Source: Streptomyces diacarni (lineage in GTDB: Bacteria > Actinomycetota > Actinomycetes > Streptomycetales > Streptomycetaceae). From it: a stretch of 64,000 bases of DNA. The position numbers were made by a program, and so were the translations under genes. The notes under the pieces are model-generated. The model did not search any database. It was not told the origin of the DNA and saw only the letters and a program-made list of their open reading frames with translations. Location: NCBI RefSeq assembly GCF_003323715.1, contig NZ_QOIN01000028.1:310001-374000 (forward strand), given 5' to 3'. Positions 18,267 through 28,777 of the stretch are shown piece after piece; the stretch's first letter is position 1, and each line of letters starts with the position of its first letter.

Positions 18267-19070
18267 ATGCCGCCCGAGTTGACCTCCCTGCGCTCGCCTC
18301 GTGTCACCGCCGCGCGCAGGCTCGGCAAGCGCAGCTTCCGTACCAAGGAGCGGCGGTTCCTGGCCGAGGGGCCGCAGGCCGTGCGGGAGGCACTGGAACA
18401 CCTGGTCGAGGTGTATGTGACGCCCGAGGCCGCCGAGCGGCACGCGGACGTCCTGCGGGCGGCCCGCGCGGCTCGCCTGCCGGTGCTCACGGCCTCCGAC
18501 GAGGTGATCGGCGAGATGGCCGACACCGTCACCCCGCAGGGCATCGTCGGGCTCTGCCACTTCCTCGACCGGCCCCTGGAGGAGATCGCGGCGGCCCGGC
18601 CGCGCCTTGTGGCCGTCCTCGCCCACGTGCGCGATCCGGGCAACGCGGGGACCGTCCTGCGCTGCGCCGACGCGGCGGGGGCCGACGCGGTGGTGCTGAC
18701 CGACGCGTCCGTCGACGTCTACAACCCGAAGGCCGTGCGCTCGTCGGCCGGTTCGCTCTTCCACCTGCCGGTCGTCGTCGGCGTGCCCGTCGAGGAGGCG
18801 CTGCGTCAACTCGCCGGCGCGGGGGTGCGGGTGCTGGCCGCCGACGGCGCGGGGGAGCGGGATCTGGACGAGGAACTGGACGCGGGGTCGATGGCCGGGC
18901 CGACGGCCTGGGTCTTCGGCAACGAGGCCTGGGGGCTGCCGGAGGAGACCCGCGCGCTGGCCGACACCGTGGTGCGGGTGCCCCTGCACGGCCGTGCGGA
19001 GAGCCTCAACCTCGCCACGGCGGCGGCCGTCTGCCTCTACGCCTCGGCGCGCGCCCAGCGCACCCGGTGA
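18267..19070 (+). CDS. SpoU/TrmH-family RNA 2'-O-methyltransferase
   Basis: 267 residues. An N-terminal L30e-like RNA-binding domain (about 10-100, with KERRFLAEGPQAVREAL) is followed by the SPOUT knot domain. SPOUT motif 1 is VRDPGNAGTVLRCADAAGADAVV, motif 2 is VFGNEAWGLPEETR, and motif 3 is GRAESLNLATAAAVCLY. It uses S-adenosylmethionine to methylate ribose in rRNA or tRNA; the target base cannot be read from sequence. It lies between rplT and pheS, as in other streptomycetes, so its products serve translation like its neighbours. Confidence 0.93.
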   Translation: MPPELTSLRSPRVTAARRLGKRSFRTKERRFLAEGPQAVREALEHLVEVYVTPEAAERHADVLRAARAARLPVLTASDEVIGEMADTVTPQGIVGLCHFLDRPLEEIAAARPRLVAVLAHVRDPGNAGTVLRCADAAGADAVVLTDASVDVYNPKAVRSSAGSLFHLPVVVGVPVEEALRQLAGAGVRVLAADGAGERDLDEELDAGSMAGPTAWVFGNEAWGLPEETRALADTVVRVPLHGRAESLNLATAAAVCLYASARAQRTR

Positions 19071-19178
19071 CCGCGCGCGGTGACAGCCCGCACGGTGAGG
19101 GTGCCGCGCGGTCACCCTGAGCTAGTAGGGTGTCGGCCCCGGGTGGCGGGACGAGGTGTCGGAAAGGGGCGGTACGGG

Positions 19179-20288
19179 ATGGATGTGAACCCCGACGACC
19201 TGCCCGACGGGCTCGTGGTCGCCGACGCCGACGGCGCCGTCGTCTGCTTCAACGCGGCGGCGGCCCGCCTCACAGGCCGGGAGCCCGGCGAGGCGCTGGG
19301 CAGTCCGCTGCCCGCCGTGCTGCCGCTCGAGGACCTCGACGGACGCCGCTGGTGGCAGCTGACCGATCCCTACGGCGGCCTGGCGATCAGCAACGGGCAC
19401 CCCGAGCGGAACCTGCTGCTGCCGGGCGGGCACGAGGTACTCGTCTCGGCGCGGTACGTCCGCGCGCGGGCGCGGGGCCCCGTCCGGCGCGTCGTCGTCA
19501 CCCTGCGCGGCACCGAGGCGCGGCGCCGCACCGAGCGCAGCCACGCCGAGCTGATCGCCACCGTCGCCCACGAGCTGCGCTCGCCCCTCACCTCCGTCAA
19601 GGGTTTCACCGCCACCCTGCTGGCCAAGTGGGAGCGGTTCACCGACGACCAGAAGCGGCTGATGCTCCAGACCGTCGACGCGGACGCGGGCCGCGTCACC
19701 CGCCTGATCGCCGAGCTGCTGGACATCTCCCGCATCGACTCGGGGCGGCTGGAGGTGCGCCGCCAGCGGCTGGACATCGCCAGGGCCGTGCGGCGGCACG
19801 TGGGCGCCCACCTGGCCGCGGGCGAGCCGGACTCCCGCTTCGCGGTCGACATCGCGGCCGACCTGCCCGACCTGTGGGCGGACCCGGACAAGATCGACCA
19901 GGTGCTCGGCAACCTGCTGGAAAACGCGGTGCGGCACGGCGAGGGAACTGTCACCATCGAGGTACGATCCGCCTCGTCCCCGCGCGATCCGGGGACGCCG
20001 GGAACCCCAGGAGGGGCCGGCGAGCCCGGGGGGCCTGGTGAGCCTGGAGAGAAGGCCACGACCGTCACGGTCAGCGACGAGGGGCCCGGCATTCCGGAGG
20101 AGTCCATGAGCCGTGTGTTCACCCGCTTCTGGCGGGGCAGCAGGCGCGGCGGCACGGGGTTGGGCCTCTACATCGTCAAGGGCATCGTCGAGGCACACGG
20201 TGGCGTGATCACCGTCGAGCGGGCGCCCGTGGGCGGCGCCCGGTTCCGATTTACCCTGCCCGTGGGCGCCCCGGCCTTCCTGGCCTGA
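19179..20288 (+). CDS. Orphan PAS-containing sensor histidine kinase
   Basis: 369 residues with no transmembrane segment. A PAS-like N-terminal sensor (about 5-110) is followed by the HisKA box with His131 (VAHELRSPLTSVKG) and an HATPase_c domain: N-box Asn249 in NLLENAVRHG, G1 DEGPGIP, and G2 GGTGLGLYI. Between the N-box strand and G1, residues 271-291 form a collagen-like Gly-x-y run (GTPGTPGGAGEPGGPGEPGE), an unusual insertion. No response regulator gene is adjacent, so its partner is unknown. The ATG at 19179 has AAAGGGG upstream. Confidence 0.9.
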   Translation: MDVNPDDLPDGLVVADADGAVVCFNAAAARLTGREPGEALGSPLPAVLPLEDLDGRRWWQLTDPYGGLAISNGHPERNLLLPGGHEVLVSARYVRARARGPVRRVVVTLRGTEARRRTERSHAELIATVAHELRSPLTSVKGFTATLLAKWERFTDDQKRLMLQTVDADAGRVTRLIAELLDISRIDSGRLEVRRQRLDIARAVRRHVGAHLAAGEPDSRFAVDIAADLPDLWADPDKIDQVLGNLLENAVRHGEGTVTIEVRSASSPRDPGTPGTPGGAGEPGGPGEPGEKATTVTVSDEGPGIPEESMSRVFTRFWRGSRRGGTGLGLYIVKGIVEAHGGVITVERAPVGGARFRFTLPVGAPAFLA

Positions 20289-20289
20289 C

Positions 20290-20308
20290 GGATCCGATCC
20301 GCGGATCC
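20290..20308 (+). terminator. Hairpin after the histidine kinase gene
   Basis: GGATCCG and CGGATCC form a perfect seven-base-pair stem with a five-base loop, two bases after the stop codon. Confidence 0.5.
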
Positions 20309-20401
20309 ACGAGCACACGGCGCGCACGGGCCCACCCCGGAACCTGACCCGAGGCCGCAGCTCCGGCCTCCGCTTACCCGCCCTCGGGCACGCCCCCGTA
20401 G

Positions 20402-21624
<1,223 letters not shown>

Positions 21625-21625
<1 letters not shown>

Positions 21626-24180
21626 TGCGGGCGCCGCTGTCGTGGCTCCGGGAGTACGTCGAGGTGCCGGCCTCCGAGTCCGGCCGGGACGTCGCGGCCA
21701 GGCTGATCGCGGCCGGTCTCGAGGTCGAGACGGTCGAGCAGACCGGAGCCGGCCTCACCGGTCCGCTGGTGGTGGGCCGGGTGCTGGCCATCGAGGAGCT
21801 GACCGGCTTCAAGAAACCGATCCGCTACTGCCAGGTGGACGTCGGCCGGGGCCCTGAGGACCCGCAGAACATCGTCTGCGGAGCCACCAACTTCGCCGTC
21901 GGCGACAACGTCGTCGTCGTGCTGCCGGGCGCCGTGCTGCCCGGCGGGTTCGAGATCAGCGCCCGCAAGACCTACGGCCACGTCTCCGAGGGCATGATCT
22001 GCTCCGAGCGCGAGCTGGGCATGGGCGAGGACCACGACGGGATCATGGTGCTGCCGCCCGAGGCCGAGGTGGGCGCCGACGCCATCGAGCTGCTGGAACT
22101 CGTCGACGAGGTCCTCGACATCGCCGTCACCCCCGACCGCGGCTACTGCCTGTCGATGCGCGGTCTGGCGCGCGAGACGGCCACCGCCTACGGGGTGCCG
22201 CTGCGCGACCCGGCCCTGCTGGACGTGGCCGCGCCCAACGCGCACGGGTACACCGTCGAGGTCGCAGACCCGCTGGGCTGCGACCGGTTCACCGCCCGCA
22301 CGGTGTCCGGGCTGCGCCCCGGCGCGGTCTCGCCGATCTGGCTCAAGCGCAGGCTCCAGAAGGCCGGGATGCGCCCGGTCTCGCTGCCGGTCGACATCAC
22401 CAACTACGTGATGCTGGAGCTGGGCCAGCCGCTGCACGCCTACGACCGCCACCGCGTCGAGGGGCCGATCGGGGTGCGCGGGGCCCGCAGCGGGGAGAAG
22501 CTGACCACCCTCGACGGCGTGGCACGCGTCCTGGACCCGGAGGACCTGGTCATCACCGACGACCGCGGCCCCATCGGCCTCGCGGGCGTCATGGGCGGCG
22601 CCCACACCGAGATCGCCGACGGCGACGGCGGTGCGGCGCAGCGCACCACGGACGTGGTGATCGAGGCGGCCCACTTCGACCAGGTACGGGTGGCCCGCAC
22701 CGCGCGCCGCCACAAGCTCTCCTCCGAGGCGTCCCGCCGCTTCGAGCGGGGAGTCGATCCGGAGGCGGCGGCCGCCGCGGCGCAGCGCACCGTCGACCTG
22801 CTGGTGCTGCTGGCCGGCGGCACCGTGGAGCCCGGCGTCACCGAGGTCCGCACCCCCTCGGGCCCGCGCACCATCCGGATGGCCGCCGACCACCCCGACA
22901 GGGTCGCGGGCGTCGGCTACGGGCGCGAGACCGTCGTGCGCCGCCTCCAGCAGGTCGGCTGCGACGTCTACGGGGATGTCGGCCCGAGCGCGCTGGAAGG
23001 CGGCGAGCGGTCCACCGAGGGTCCCGAGGAGCTCACGGTCACCGTGCCGTCCTGGCGGCCCGATTTGACCGACCCCAACGACCTGGCCGAAGAGGTCATC
23101 CGCCTGGAGGGCTACGAGAACCTGCCCGCCACCCTGCCCAGGCCGCTGCCGGGCCGCGGGCTGACCGAGCGGCAGCGGCTGCACCGCCGCGTGGGCCGGG
23201 CCCTGGCGGGCGCGGGCTACGTCGAGGCGCCGTCGTACCCGTTCGTGGGCGAGGCCGTCTTCGACCAGCTCGGGCTGGAGCCGGGCGACGCGCGCCGCCG
23301 CACCGTCCAGCTGGTCAACCCGCTCTCCGATGAGGAGCCCGGGCTGCGCACCACGCTGCTGCCCGGGCTGCTGGGCGCCCTGCGCCGCAACGACGGGCGC
23401 GGCAGCCACGACCTGGCGCTGTTCGAGACCGGGCTGGTGTTCCTGCCGACCGGCGCCGAAACGGCCGCCGAGCGGCTGCCCGTCACCCAGCGGCCCACCG
23501 ACGAGCAGGTGGCCTCCTTGGACAGTGCGCTGCCCGAGCAGCCCCGGCACGTGGCGGTCGTCCTGGCGGGCGCCCGCGAGCGGGCCGGCTGGTGGGGCGG
23601 GGGCCGCCCCGCCGACTGGGCCGACGCCATCGAGGCGGCCCGCACCGTGGCCGCAGAGGCGGGCGTCGAGCTGACGCTGGTCAGCGGCCGGTACGTGCCC
23701 TGGCACCCGGGCCGGTGCGCCGCGCTCCACGTCGAGATCGACGGCAGCCGCACCCTGGCGGGCCACGCCGGTGAGCTGCACCCGCGCGCGCTCAAGGCGC
23801 TCGGGCTGCCGCCGCGCACCTGTGTGATGGAGCTCGACCTCGACCTGGTGGAGCGCGCGGGCGCGGGCGCGATGCGCGCCCCGCACGTGTCCACGTTCCC
23901 GGTCGCCACCCAGGACGTGGCCCTGGTGGTGGACGCCTCGGTGCCGGCCGCCGAGGTGGAGAGCGCGCTGCGCGCCGGCGCGGGTGAGCTGCTGGAGTCG
24001 CTGCGGCTGTTCGACGTCTTCACCGGCGAACAGCTCGGTGCGGGCCGCAAGTCGCTCGCCTACGCGCTGCGCTTCCGTGCCTTCGACCGGACGCTGAAGG
24101 CGGAGGAGGCCTCAGGCGCGCGGGACGCGGCCGTGGCCGAGGCTGTCGAGCGCACCGGCGCGGTGCTGCGCGGCGCCTGA
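21625..24180 (+). CDS. pheT: Phenylalanyl-tRNA synthetase beta chain
   Basis: 851 residues, full length for bacteria. Domain order is EMAP-like tRNA-binding (about 40-150), B3/B4 editing domain (about 210-390, [13 protein letters not shown] and [15 protein letters not shown]), B5 DNA-binding-like fold (about 410-500), catalytic-like core (about 510-720), and C-terminal FDX-ACB anticodon-binding domain (about 755-850, [16 protein letters not shown]). It forms the alpha2-beta2 enzyme with PheS. A strong double hairpin follows at 24190-24249. Confidence 0.97.
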
Positions 24181-24189
24181 GAACGGGCA

Positions 24190-24249
24190 GCCCCCGGCGC
24201 GCGCCGGGGGCACGAAGGGGACATCCGCCACCGGCGGGTGTCCCCTTCG
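24190..24249 (+). terminator. Strong double terminator after pheST
   Basis: First element: a perfect 22-bp palindrome at 24190-24211 with GCCCCCGGCGC arms. Second element: an 11-bp perfect stem CGAAGGGGACA (24213-24223) and TGTCCCCTTCG (24239-24249) with an inner CCGCC/GGCGG stem. The pair should isolate pheST from the next gene. Confidence 0.8.
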
Positions 24250-24335
24250 CCGTGCCGCCGCGCCGCCTCATCTTTTCGGGTGAGATGACCGGTCGAGTCC
24301 CTGGTGCGGGGTCAAGGCTGGTTACGGGTGACGAG

Positions 24336-26171
24336 GTGGCAGCAGCGAACTCATCATCCCGTCCGGCGGACGCTCCGCTCCGCAGCCTGATCCCTGCACG
24401 TATCGACCGGATGCCCTGGTCCGGCTTCCACACGAAGATGATCGCGGCGCTGGGCTGTGCGTGGATCCTCGACGGGCTGGAGATCACGGTCGCCAGCTCG
24501 GTCACCTCGATCCTCACCCAGGAGGACACCCTCGGGCTGTCCTCCAGCGAAGCGGGTCTGATCGCGACCGTCTACCTGGTCGGACAGGTGACGGGGGCGC
24601 TCTTCTTCGGGCGGATGGCCGACAGGTTCGGGCGCCGGAAGCTCTTCCTGCTCACGTTCGGCGTCTACCTGTTCGGCAGCGGCATGACCGCGCTGACCTA
24701 CGGACAGGGCCCCAGCTGGGACGCCTACCTGTACCTGACCCGGTTCGTCGCCGGCACCGGCATCGGCGGGGAGTACGCCGCCATCAACTCGGCCATCCAG
24801 GAGATGATGCCCGCCCGCTTCCGCGGCCGGGTCGACCTGCTGGTCAACGGCACCTACTGGGCGGGCGCCATCGTCGGCACCCTCGCCGAGCTGATGATCC
24901 TCGCCTACTTCGACGACACCGTCGCCTGGCGCATCGGCTTCCTGCTCGGACCCGTGCTCGGCTTCTCCGTGCTGTTCGTACGCCGCCATCTGCCGGAGAG
25001 TCCACGCTGGCTGATCATGAACGGGAGGGAGGCCGAGGCGGAGGCGGCGATCGGCCGCATCGAGGAGGCGGTGCGCCGGCACGGCAAGAAGCTGCCGCCG
25101 GTCGACGAGAAGGACGCCATCGAGATCAGCGAGTCGGCGCACAGCACGTACGTGACGCTGCTGCGGGTGCTCTTCAGGGAGTACCCCAAGCGCGCCGTGC
25201 TGGCCTCGACCCTGATGATCACCCAGTCGTTCCTCTACAACGCGATCTTCTTCACCTACACGCTGGTGCTCACCACGTTCTACGGCGTCTCCGCCGCGAG
25301 CGCCCCGATGTACCTGCTGGCCTTCGCCGCCGGCAACCTGCTCGGGCCCATCGTGCTGGGCCCCCTCTTCGACATCGTCGGCCGCCGCTGGCTGATCGCC
25401 GGCACCTATCTCTTCTCCGGGTGCGCGCTGGCGGTGACCGCCTCCCTGTTCGCGGCGAACGTCCTGACGGCGACCACGCAGACCGTCGCCTGGTGTGTGA
25501 TCTTCTTCTTCGCCTCGGCCGGCGCGTCCTCGGGCTACCTGACGGCGGGTGAGATCTTCCCGCTGGAGGTCCGCGGCAAGGCGATCGCGCTCTTCTTCGC
25601 CATCGGGCAGGCCGCGGGGGCGACGGGGCCCTACCTGTACGGCTGGCTGATCGGCGACGGCAGCAACCGCGGCAGGCTCTACGTCGGTTTTCTCGTCGGC
25701 GCGATCATCATGGTCATCGGCGGCCTGGCGGAGACCTTCCTCGGGGTGGACGCCGAACGCAAACCGCTGGAGTCGGTCGCCAAGCCCCTCTCCGTCGTGC
25801 GCACCTCGGTCGGCGCGGCGCGCAGGCGGACGGTGCGCAAACTGCGCAAACCGGGGGAGCGGCCGGGCGCGCCACCCGGCGCGGGCACCCCACCGGGCGT
25901 GGAGCAGCCACCGGGCGGGGCGCCGGGCGCGGGCGCGGAGGCGCCGCCGGGTGCGGGCACGGGGGTGCCGCCCGTGGCGGGCGTGCGTGAGGCGGCCGAG
26001 GCAGGTGCGGCGCTCGGCTCGGGACCGGTCGAGCCGGAGCCCGCCGCGCTTCCCGACGAGGCCTCGAAGGCGACGCCCGGGGCCACGCCGGACGGCACCG
26101 CTGCCGAGGCGAAGGACAACAACGACCCCGATCCCGGGGACGAGCCGACGGCCGACACGCCCGCGGTGTGA
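24336..26171 (+). CDS. MFS transporter (sugar/organic acid porter type) with long disordered tail
   Basis: About 611 residues. Twelve transmembrane helices lie within about 30-500, with the MFS loop motif GRMADRFGRRKLF after TM2, the sugar-porter-like RFVAGTGIGGEYAAINSAI in TM4-5, and RRHLPESPRWL after TM6. About 110 residues of Pro/Gly/Ala-rich low-complexity sequence (GAPPGAGTPPG type) follow the last helix. GTG at 24336 is preferred because of its spacing to GGGTGACGAG; ATG 24285 is in frame and possible. Substrate unknown. Confidence 0.85.
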   Translation: MAAANSSSRPADAPLRSLIPARIDRMPWSGFHTKMIAALGCAWILDGLEITVASSVTSILTQEDTLGLSSSEAGLIATVYLVGQVTGALFFGRMADRFGRRKLFLLTFGVYLFGSGMTALTYGQGPSWDAYLYLTRFVAGTGIGGEYAAINSAIQEMMPARFRGRVDLLVNGTYWAGAIVGTLAELMILAYFDDTVAWRIGFLLGPVLGFSVLFVRRHLPESPRWLIMNGREAEAEAAIGRIEEAVRRHGKKLPPVDEKDAIEISESAHSTYVTLLRVLFREYPKRAVLASTLMITQSFLYNAIFFTYTLVLTTFYGVSAASAPMYLLAFAAGNLLGPIVLGPLFDIVGRRWLIAGTYLFSGCALAVTASLFAANVLTATTQTVAWCVIFFFASAGASSGYLTAGEIFPLEVRGKAIALFFAIGQAAGATGPYLYGWLIGDGSNRGRLYVGFLVGAIIMVIGGLAETFLGVDAERKPLESVAKPLSVVRTSVGAARRRTVRKLRKPGERPGAPPGAGTPPGVEQPPGGAPGAGAEAPPGAGTGVPPVAGVREAAEAGAALGSGPVEPEPAALPDEASKATPGATPDGTAAEAKDNNDPDPGDEPTADTPAV

Positions 26172-26221
26172 ACCGGCCGCGGGGGCGCGCGCCGCTTGGC
26201 GCCCACCGTCCGGCGCCTACC

Positions 26222-26263
26222 GCCTGCCCTGGATGTCGGCGTTCCGCCGGGTCCTGGGCAGGC
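26222..26263. terminator. Convergent hairpin between the MFS and dehydrogenase genes
   Basis: GCCTGCCC (26222-26229) pairs perfectly with GGGCAGGC (26256-26263) across a 26-base loop between two convergent stop codons. Confidence 0.35.
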
Positions 26264-26278
26264 CTCTCGTCGGGGTGC

Positions 26279-27151
26279 TCAGGAGTAGGCGTAGAAGCCG
26301 GCGCCCGCCTTGCGGCCCAGGCGGCCCGCGTCGACCATCCGCTGGAGCAGCGGGGGAGCGGCGTACAGGGGCTCCTTGAACTCGGTGTACATCGAGTCGG
26401 CGACCGAGGCGACGGTGTCGAGACCGATGAGGTCGGCGAGCTTGAGGGGGCCCATGGGGTGGGCGCAGCCCAGCTCCATGCCGTTGTCGATGTCCTCGCG
26501 GCTGGCGATGCCGGACTCGAACATCCGGATGGCGGAGAGCAGGTACGGGATCAGCAGCGCGTTGACGACGAACCCTGACCGGTCCTGTGCCCGGATGGTG
26601 TGCTTGCCCAGCGTCCCGCCGACGACGGCCTCGGCGCGCTTGATGGTCTCCTCGCCGGTCGTCAGCGCCGGGATCAGCTCCACCAGCCGCTGTATCGGGG
26701 CCGGGTTGAAGAAGTGGATGCCGATGACCTGGTCGGGGCGCGAGGTGGCGACGGCGAGCTTCACCAGCGGGATCGAGGAGGTGTTCGACGCCAGGATCGC
26801 CTCCGGGCTGGTCACCACCTGGTCGAGCACCTGGAAGATCTCGGTCTTGACCTGCTCGTTTTCGATGACGGCCTCGATGACGAGGTCACGGTCGGCGAAG
26901 TCGCCCAGATCCGTGGTGAAGGTCAGCCGCTCCAGCGTCTCGTCGCACTCCTGACGGCTCATCTTCCCCCGGTCGGCCGCCTTGCCGAGCGAGTTGACCA
27001 GCCGGGTACGACCGATCTCCAGGGCCTCGCCGGTCGTCTCCGCGACCAGCACGTCGAGTCCGGACCGCGCGCACACCTCCGCGATACCCGCACCCATCTG
27101 GCCACAGCCCACCACTCCGACGCGCTCCACGCCGGCTACAGACTCCGTCAC
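26279..27151 (-). CDS. 3-hydroxybutyryl-CoA dehydrogenase
   Basis: 290 residues: an N-terminal Rossmann domain with GCGQMGAG near the start and EAVIENEQVK, the catalytic His in GIHFFNPAP, and a C-terminal helical domain (RSGFVVNALLIPYLLSAIRM, MELGCAHPMGPLKLADLIGLD). It interconverts 3-hydroxybutyryl-CoA and acetoacetyl-CoA with NAD(P). The GTG at 27151 has AAAGG six bases upstream; a GTG at 27175 is in frame but has a worse site. No other beta-oxidation gene is near; butyrate or PHB metabolism is likely. Confidence 0.9.
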   Translation of the reverse strand: MTESVAGVERVGVVGCGQMGAGIAEVCARSGLDVLVAETTGEALEIGRTRLVNSLGKAADRGKMSRQECDETLERLTFTTDLGDFADRDLVIEAVIENEQVKTEIFQVLDQVVTSPEAILASNTSSIPLVKLAVATSRPDQVIGIHFFNPAPIQRLVELIPALTTGEETIKRAEAVVGGTLGKHTIRAQDRSGFVVNALLIPYLLSAIRMFESGIASREDIDNGMELGCAHPMGPLKLADLIGLDTVASVADSMYTEFKEPLYAAPPLLQRMVDAGRLGRKAGAGFYAYS

Positions 27152-27343
27152 CTCGTGCCTTTCGCTGATCTTCACGGTCCGCAGCGGCCGTTCACCGGCC
27201 TCTCGGAGTACCGGGCGCAGCCGCTTCGCCGCCCGACGTTACCTGTGGGGGAACGCCGGATGGAGACCGGGGGCGAAAGGTCACCTATGCGTGCTCTGCG
27301 TGGTCGGGTGAGGCGTGGGGGGCCGGAAGGGGCCGGCGAGACC

Positions 27344-27384
27344 GCGTGTGGCGCGGCGCCCGGTGCGGGCACCGCGCCACACGC
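27344..27384. terminator. Large 13-bp-stem hairpin downstream of the DUF1918 gene
   Basis: GCGTGTGGCGCGG (27344-27356) and CCGCGCCACACGC (27372-27384) pair perfectly, with an inner GCCC/GGGC stem. It lies 45 bp past the stop of the minus-strand DUF1918 gene and upstream of the dehydrogenase gene. The rest of the 277-bp gap 27152-27428 shows nothing else that I recognise. Confidence 0.7.
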
Positions 27385-27428
27385 CGCGCCGATCCGCCTT
27401 AAGCGCCGTGCGTGGACCTCCCGCAGGC

Positions 27429-27629
27429 TCAGCGCTGCCCCTGCCCGTGCGGTTCCTGCACCACGGAGTCCGGGCCGGGGGAGACCACCGCCTCGTGACC
27501 GTCGTCGAAGCGCACGCGGTACGGGGGCTCACCCCTCGTGCCCATCACCTCGACGATCGTCGCCGTCCTGTCCTGCTGACCCACGACCCGTCCGTGCATC
27601 AGCAGTTCGTCGCCCGTGTTGGCTCGCAT
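27429..27629 (-). CDS. DUF1918 small protein
   Basis: 66 residues with the DUF1918 pattern: MRANTGDELLMHG at the start, VVGQQDRTATIVEVMG, and PPYRVRFDDGHEAVVSPGPDSVV. This is a small beta-barrel-like family of actinobacteria. The ATG at 27629 has GGAGG eight bases upstream; an in-frame GTG at 27644 would place the start inside that site. Function unknown. It lies close to the EamA gene on the same strand. Confidence 0.9.
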   Translation of the reverse strand: MRANTGDELLMHGRVVGQQDRTATIVEVMGTRGEPPYRVRFDDGHEAVVSPGPDSVVQEPHGQGQR

Positions 27630-27675
27630 GGCATGTACCTCCACTCGCTCTTCGGAGTCCGCCTGCCGCGCGGTC

Positions 27676-28713
27676 TCACGCGCGGGTGCGCTGTACGACC
27701 ACGATGCACACCAGTACGGCGAGCGCCGCCGCGGGAGCGGCGGGAGTCAGGCGCTCGCCGAGCAGCAGCACCGCCCATACCAGCGTAAGCAGCGGCTGCG
27801 CCAACTGCACCTGACTCGTCCTGGAGACGCCGACGAGCCCCATCGCCCGGTACCAGAACAGCAGCCCGAGGAACTGCGAGCCCAGCGCGCTCCACGCCAG
27901 GCCCACCGCCGCCTGCCCCGTCAGCGCCACCGGCTCGTACGCCGGCGCGAGGGCGCTGCCCGCGGCGGCCAGCGGCAGGCAGCCCACCAGCGCCCAGCCG
28001 ATGACGTGCACAGCGGGGAGTTCCCGCGCCAGCTTGCCGCCCTCGGCGTACCCGGCGGCGCAGATCAGCAGCGCCCCGCACAGGAAGAGGTCGCCGACGC
28101 CGGGCGCGCCGCCGCTCTGGTACAGCGCGAAGGCGACCACCACCGCGGCGCCCGCCAGCGCGGCCCCCCAGAAGGCGGGCGAGGGCCGCGCTCCGGTGCG
28201 CAGCGAGGAGTAGACGGCCGTGGTCAGCGGCAGCAGCCCCACCACGACAGCGGCGTGCGAGGTCGTCGAGGTCCGCAACGCCAGCGTCGTCAGCAGGGGG
28301 AAGCCGATCACGACGCCCGACGCGGCGACCGCGAGCCCCGCCCAGTGCCGGCGGGCGGGCAGCGGCACCCGCCGCGCCCTCAGCGTCGCTGCGGCGACCA
28401 GCCCGGCTACCAGCATCCGCAGCGCGGTCGCCGTCCAGGGACCGAACCCGCGCAGCGACCAGTCGGTGGCGGGGAAGGTCAGCGAGAAGCAGACGACACC
28501 GGCGACGGCCAGCCACACCCCGGCGCGGCCCGCCTTCTGCGTGCGGCCGGCCGGTCCGCAGCGGTCGGCCGCCTCCGAGGGTGCGGCTGGGTCCGCGCCC
28601 GGCTCCGCGCCCGGCTCCGCGCCCGGCTCCGCGCCCGGCTCCGCGCCCGGCTCCGCGCCCGCGTTCGCGCCTGGGCCCGGCCCGCTCGCCCCCGCCGGGT
28701 GAGCGGCCCCCAC
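27676..28713 (-). CDS. EamA/DMT-family transporter
   Basis: About 345 residues with ten hydrophobic helices in two EamA repeats after a hydrophilic N-terminus. Features include TFPATDWSLRGFGPWTATALRML, SHAAVVVGLLPLTTAVYSSL and QLAQPLLTLVWAVLLLGERL. It probably exports amino acids or other metabolites. The N-terminal region holds a run of PGAE repeats (12-bp DNA unit). The start is uncertain. The ATG at 28779 would overlap the ATG of the divergent MocR gene and has no ribosome-binding site. GTG 28713 with GGGGA upstream is preferred here. Confidence 0.82.
   Translation of the reverse strand: MGAAHPAGASGPGPGANAGAEPGAEPGAEPGAEPGAEPGADPAAPSEAADRCGPAGRTQKAGRAGVWLAVAGVVCFSLTFPATDWSLRGFGPWTATALRMLVAGLVAAATLRARRVPLPARRHWAGLAVAASGVVIGFPLLTTLALRTSTTSHAAVVVGLLPLTTAVYSSLRTGARPSPAFWGAALAGAAVVVAFALYQSGGAPGVGDLFLCGALLICAAGYAEGGKLARELPAVHVIGWALVGCLPLAAAGSALAPAYEPVALTGQAAVGLAWSALGSQFLGLLFWYRAMGLVGVSRTSQVQLAQPLLTLVWAVLLLGERLTPAAPAAALAVLVCIVVVQRTRA
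28589..28660. repeat. 12-bp tandem repeat, five perfect copies plus one degenerate
   Basis: GGCTCCGCGCCC is repeated exactly five times at 28601-28660, preceded by one copy with a single mismatch at 28589-28600. On the minus strand it encodes repeating Gly-Ala-Glu-Pro in the N-terminal tail of the EamA transporter. Copy-number change would stay in frame. Confidence 0.9.
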
Positions 28714-28755
28714 CGTGCCGGTGTCCCCGGCCGGGGCCGCTATCCCCGGCTCGTC

Positions 28756-28769
28756 GATAGCGCTATCCT
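28756..28769 (+). promoter_or_regulatory. Palindromic operator overlapping the mocR -10
   Basis: GATAGCGCTATC (28756-28767) is a perfect palindrome, overlapped by the -10-like TATCCT (28764-28769). The predicted start of transcription then falls at or next to the MocR ATG (28778), implying a leaderless message. A MocR protein binding here could control itself and the divergent transporter. Confidence 0.5.
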
Positions 28770-28777
28770 GTGCTCTC

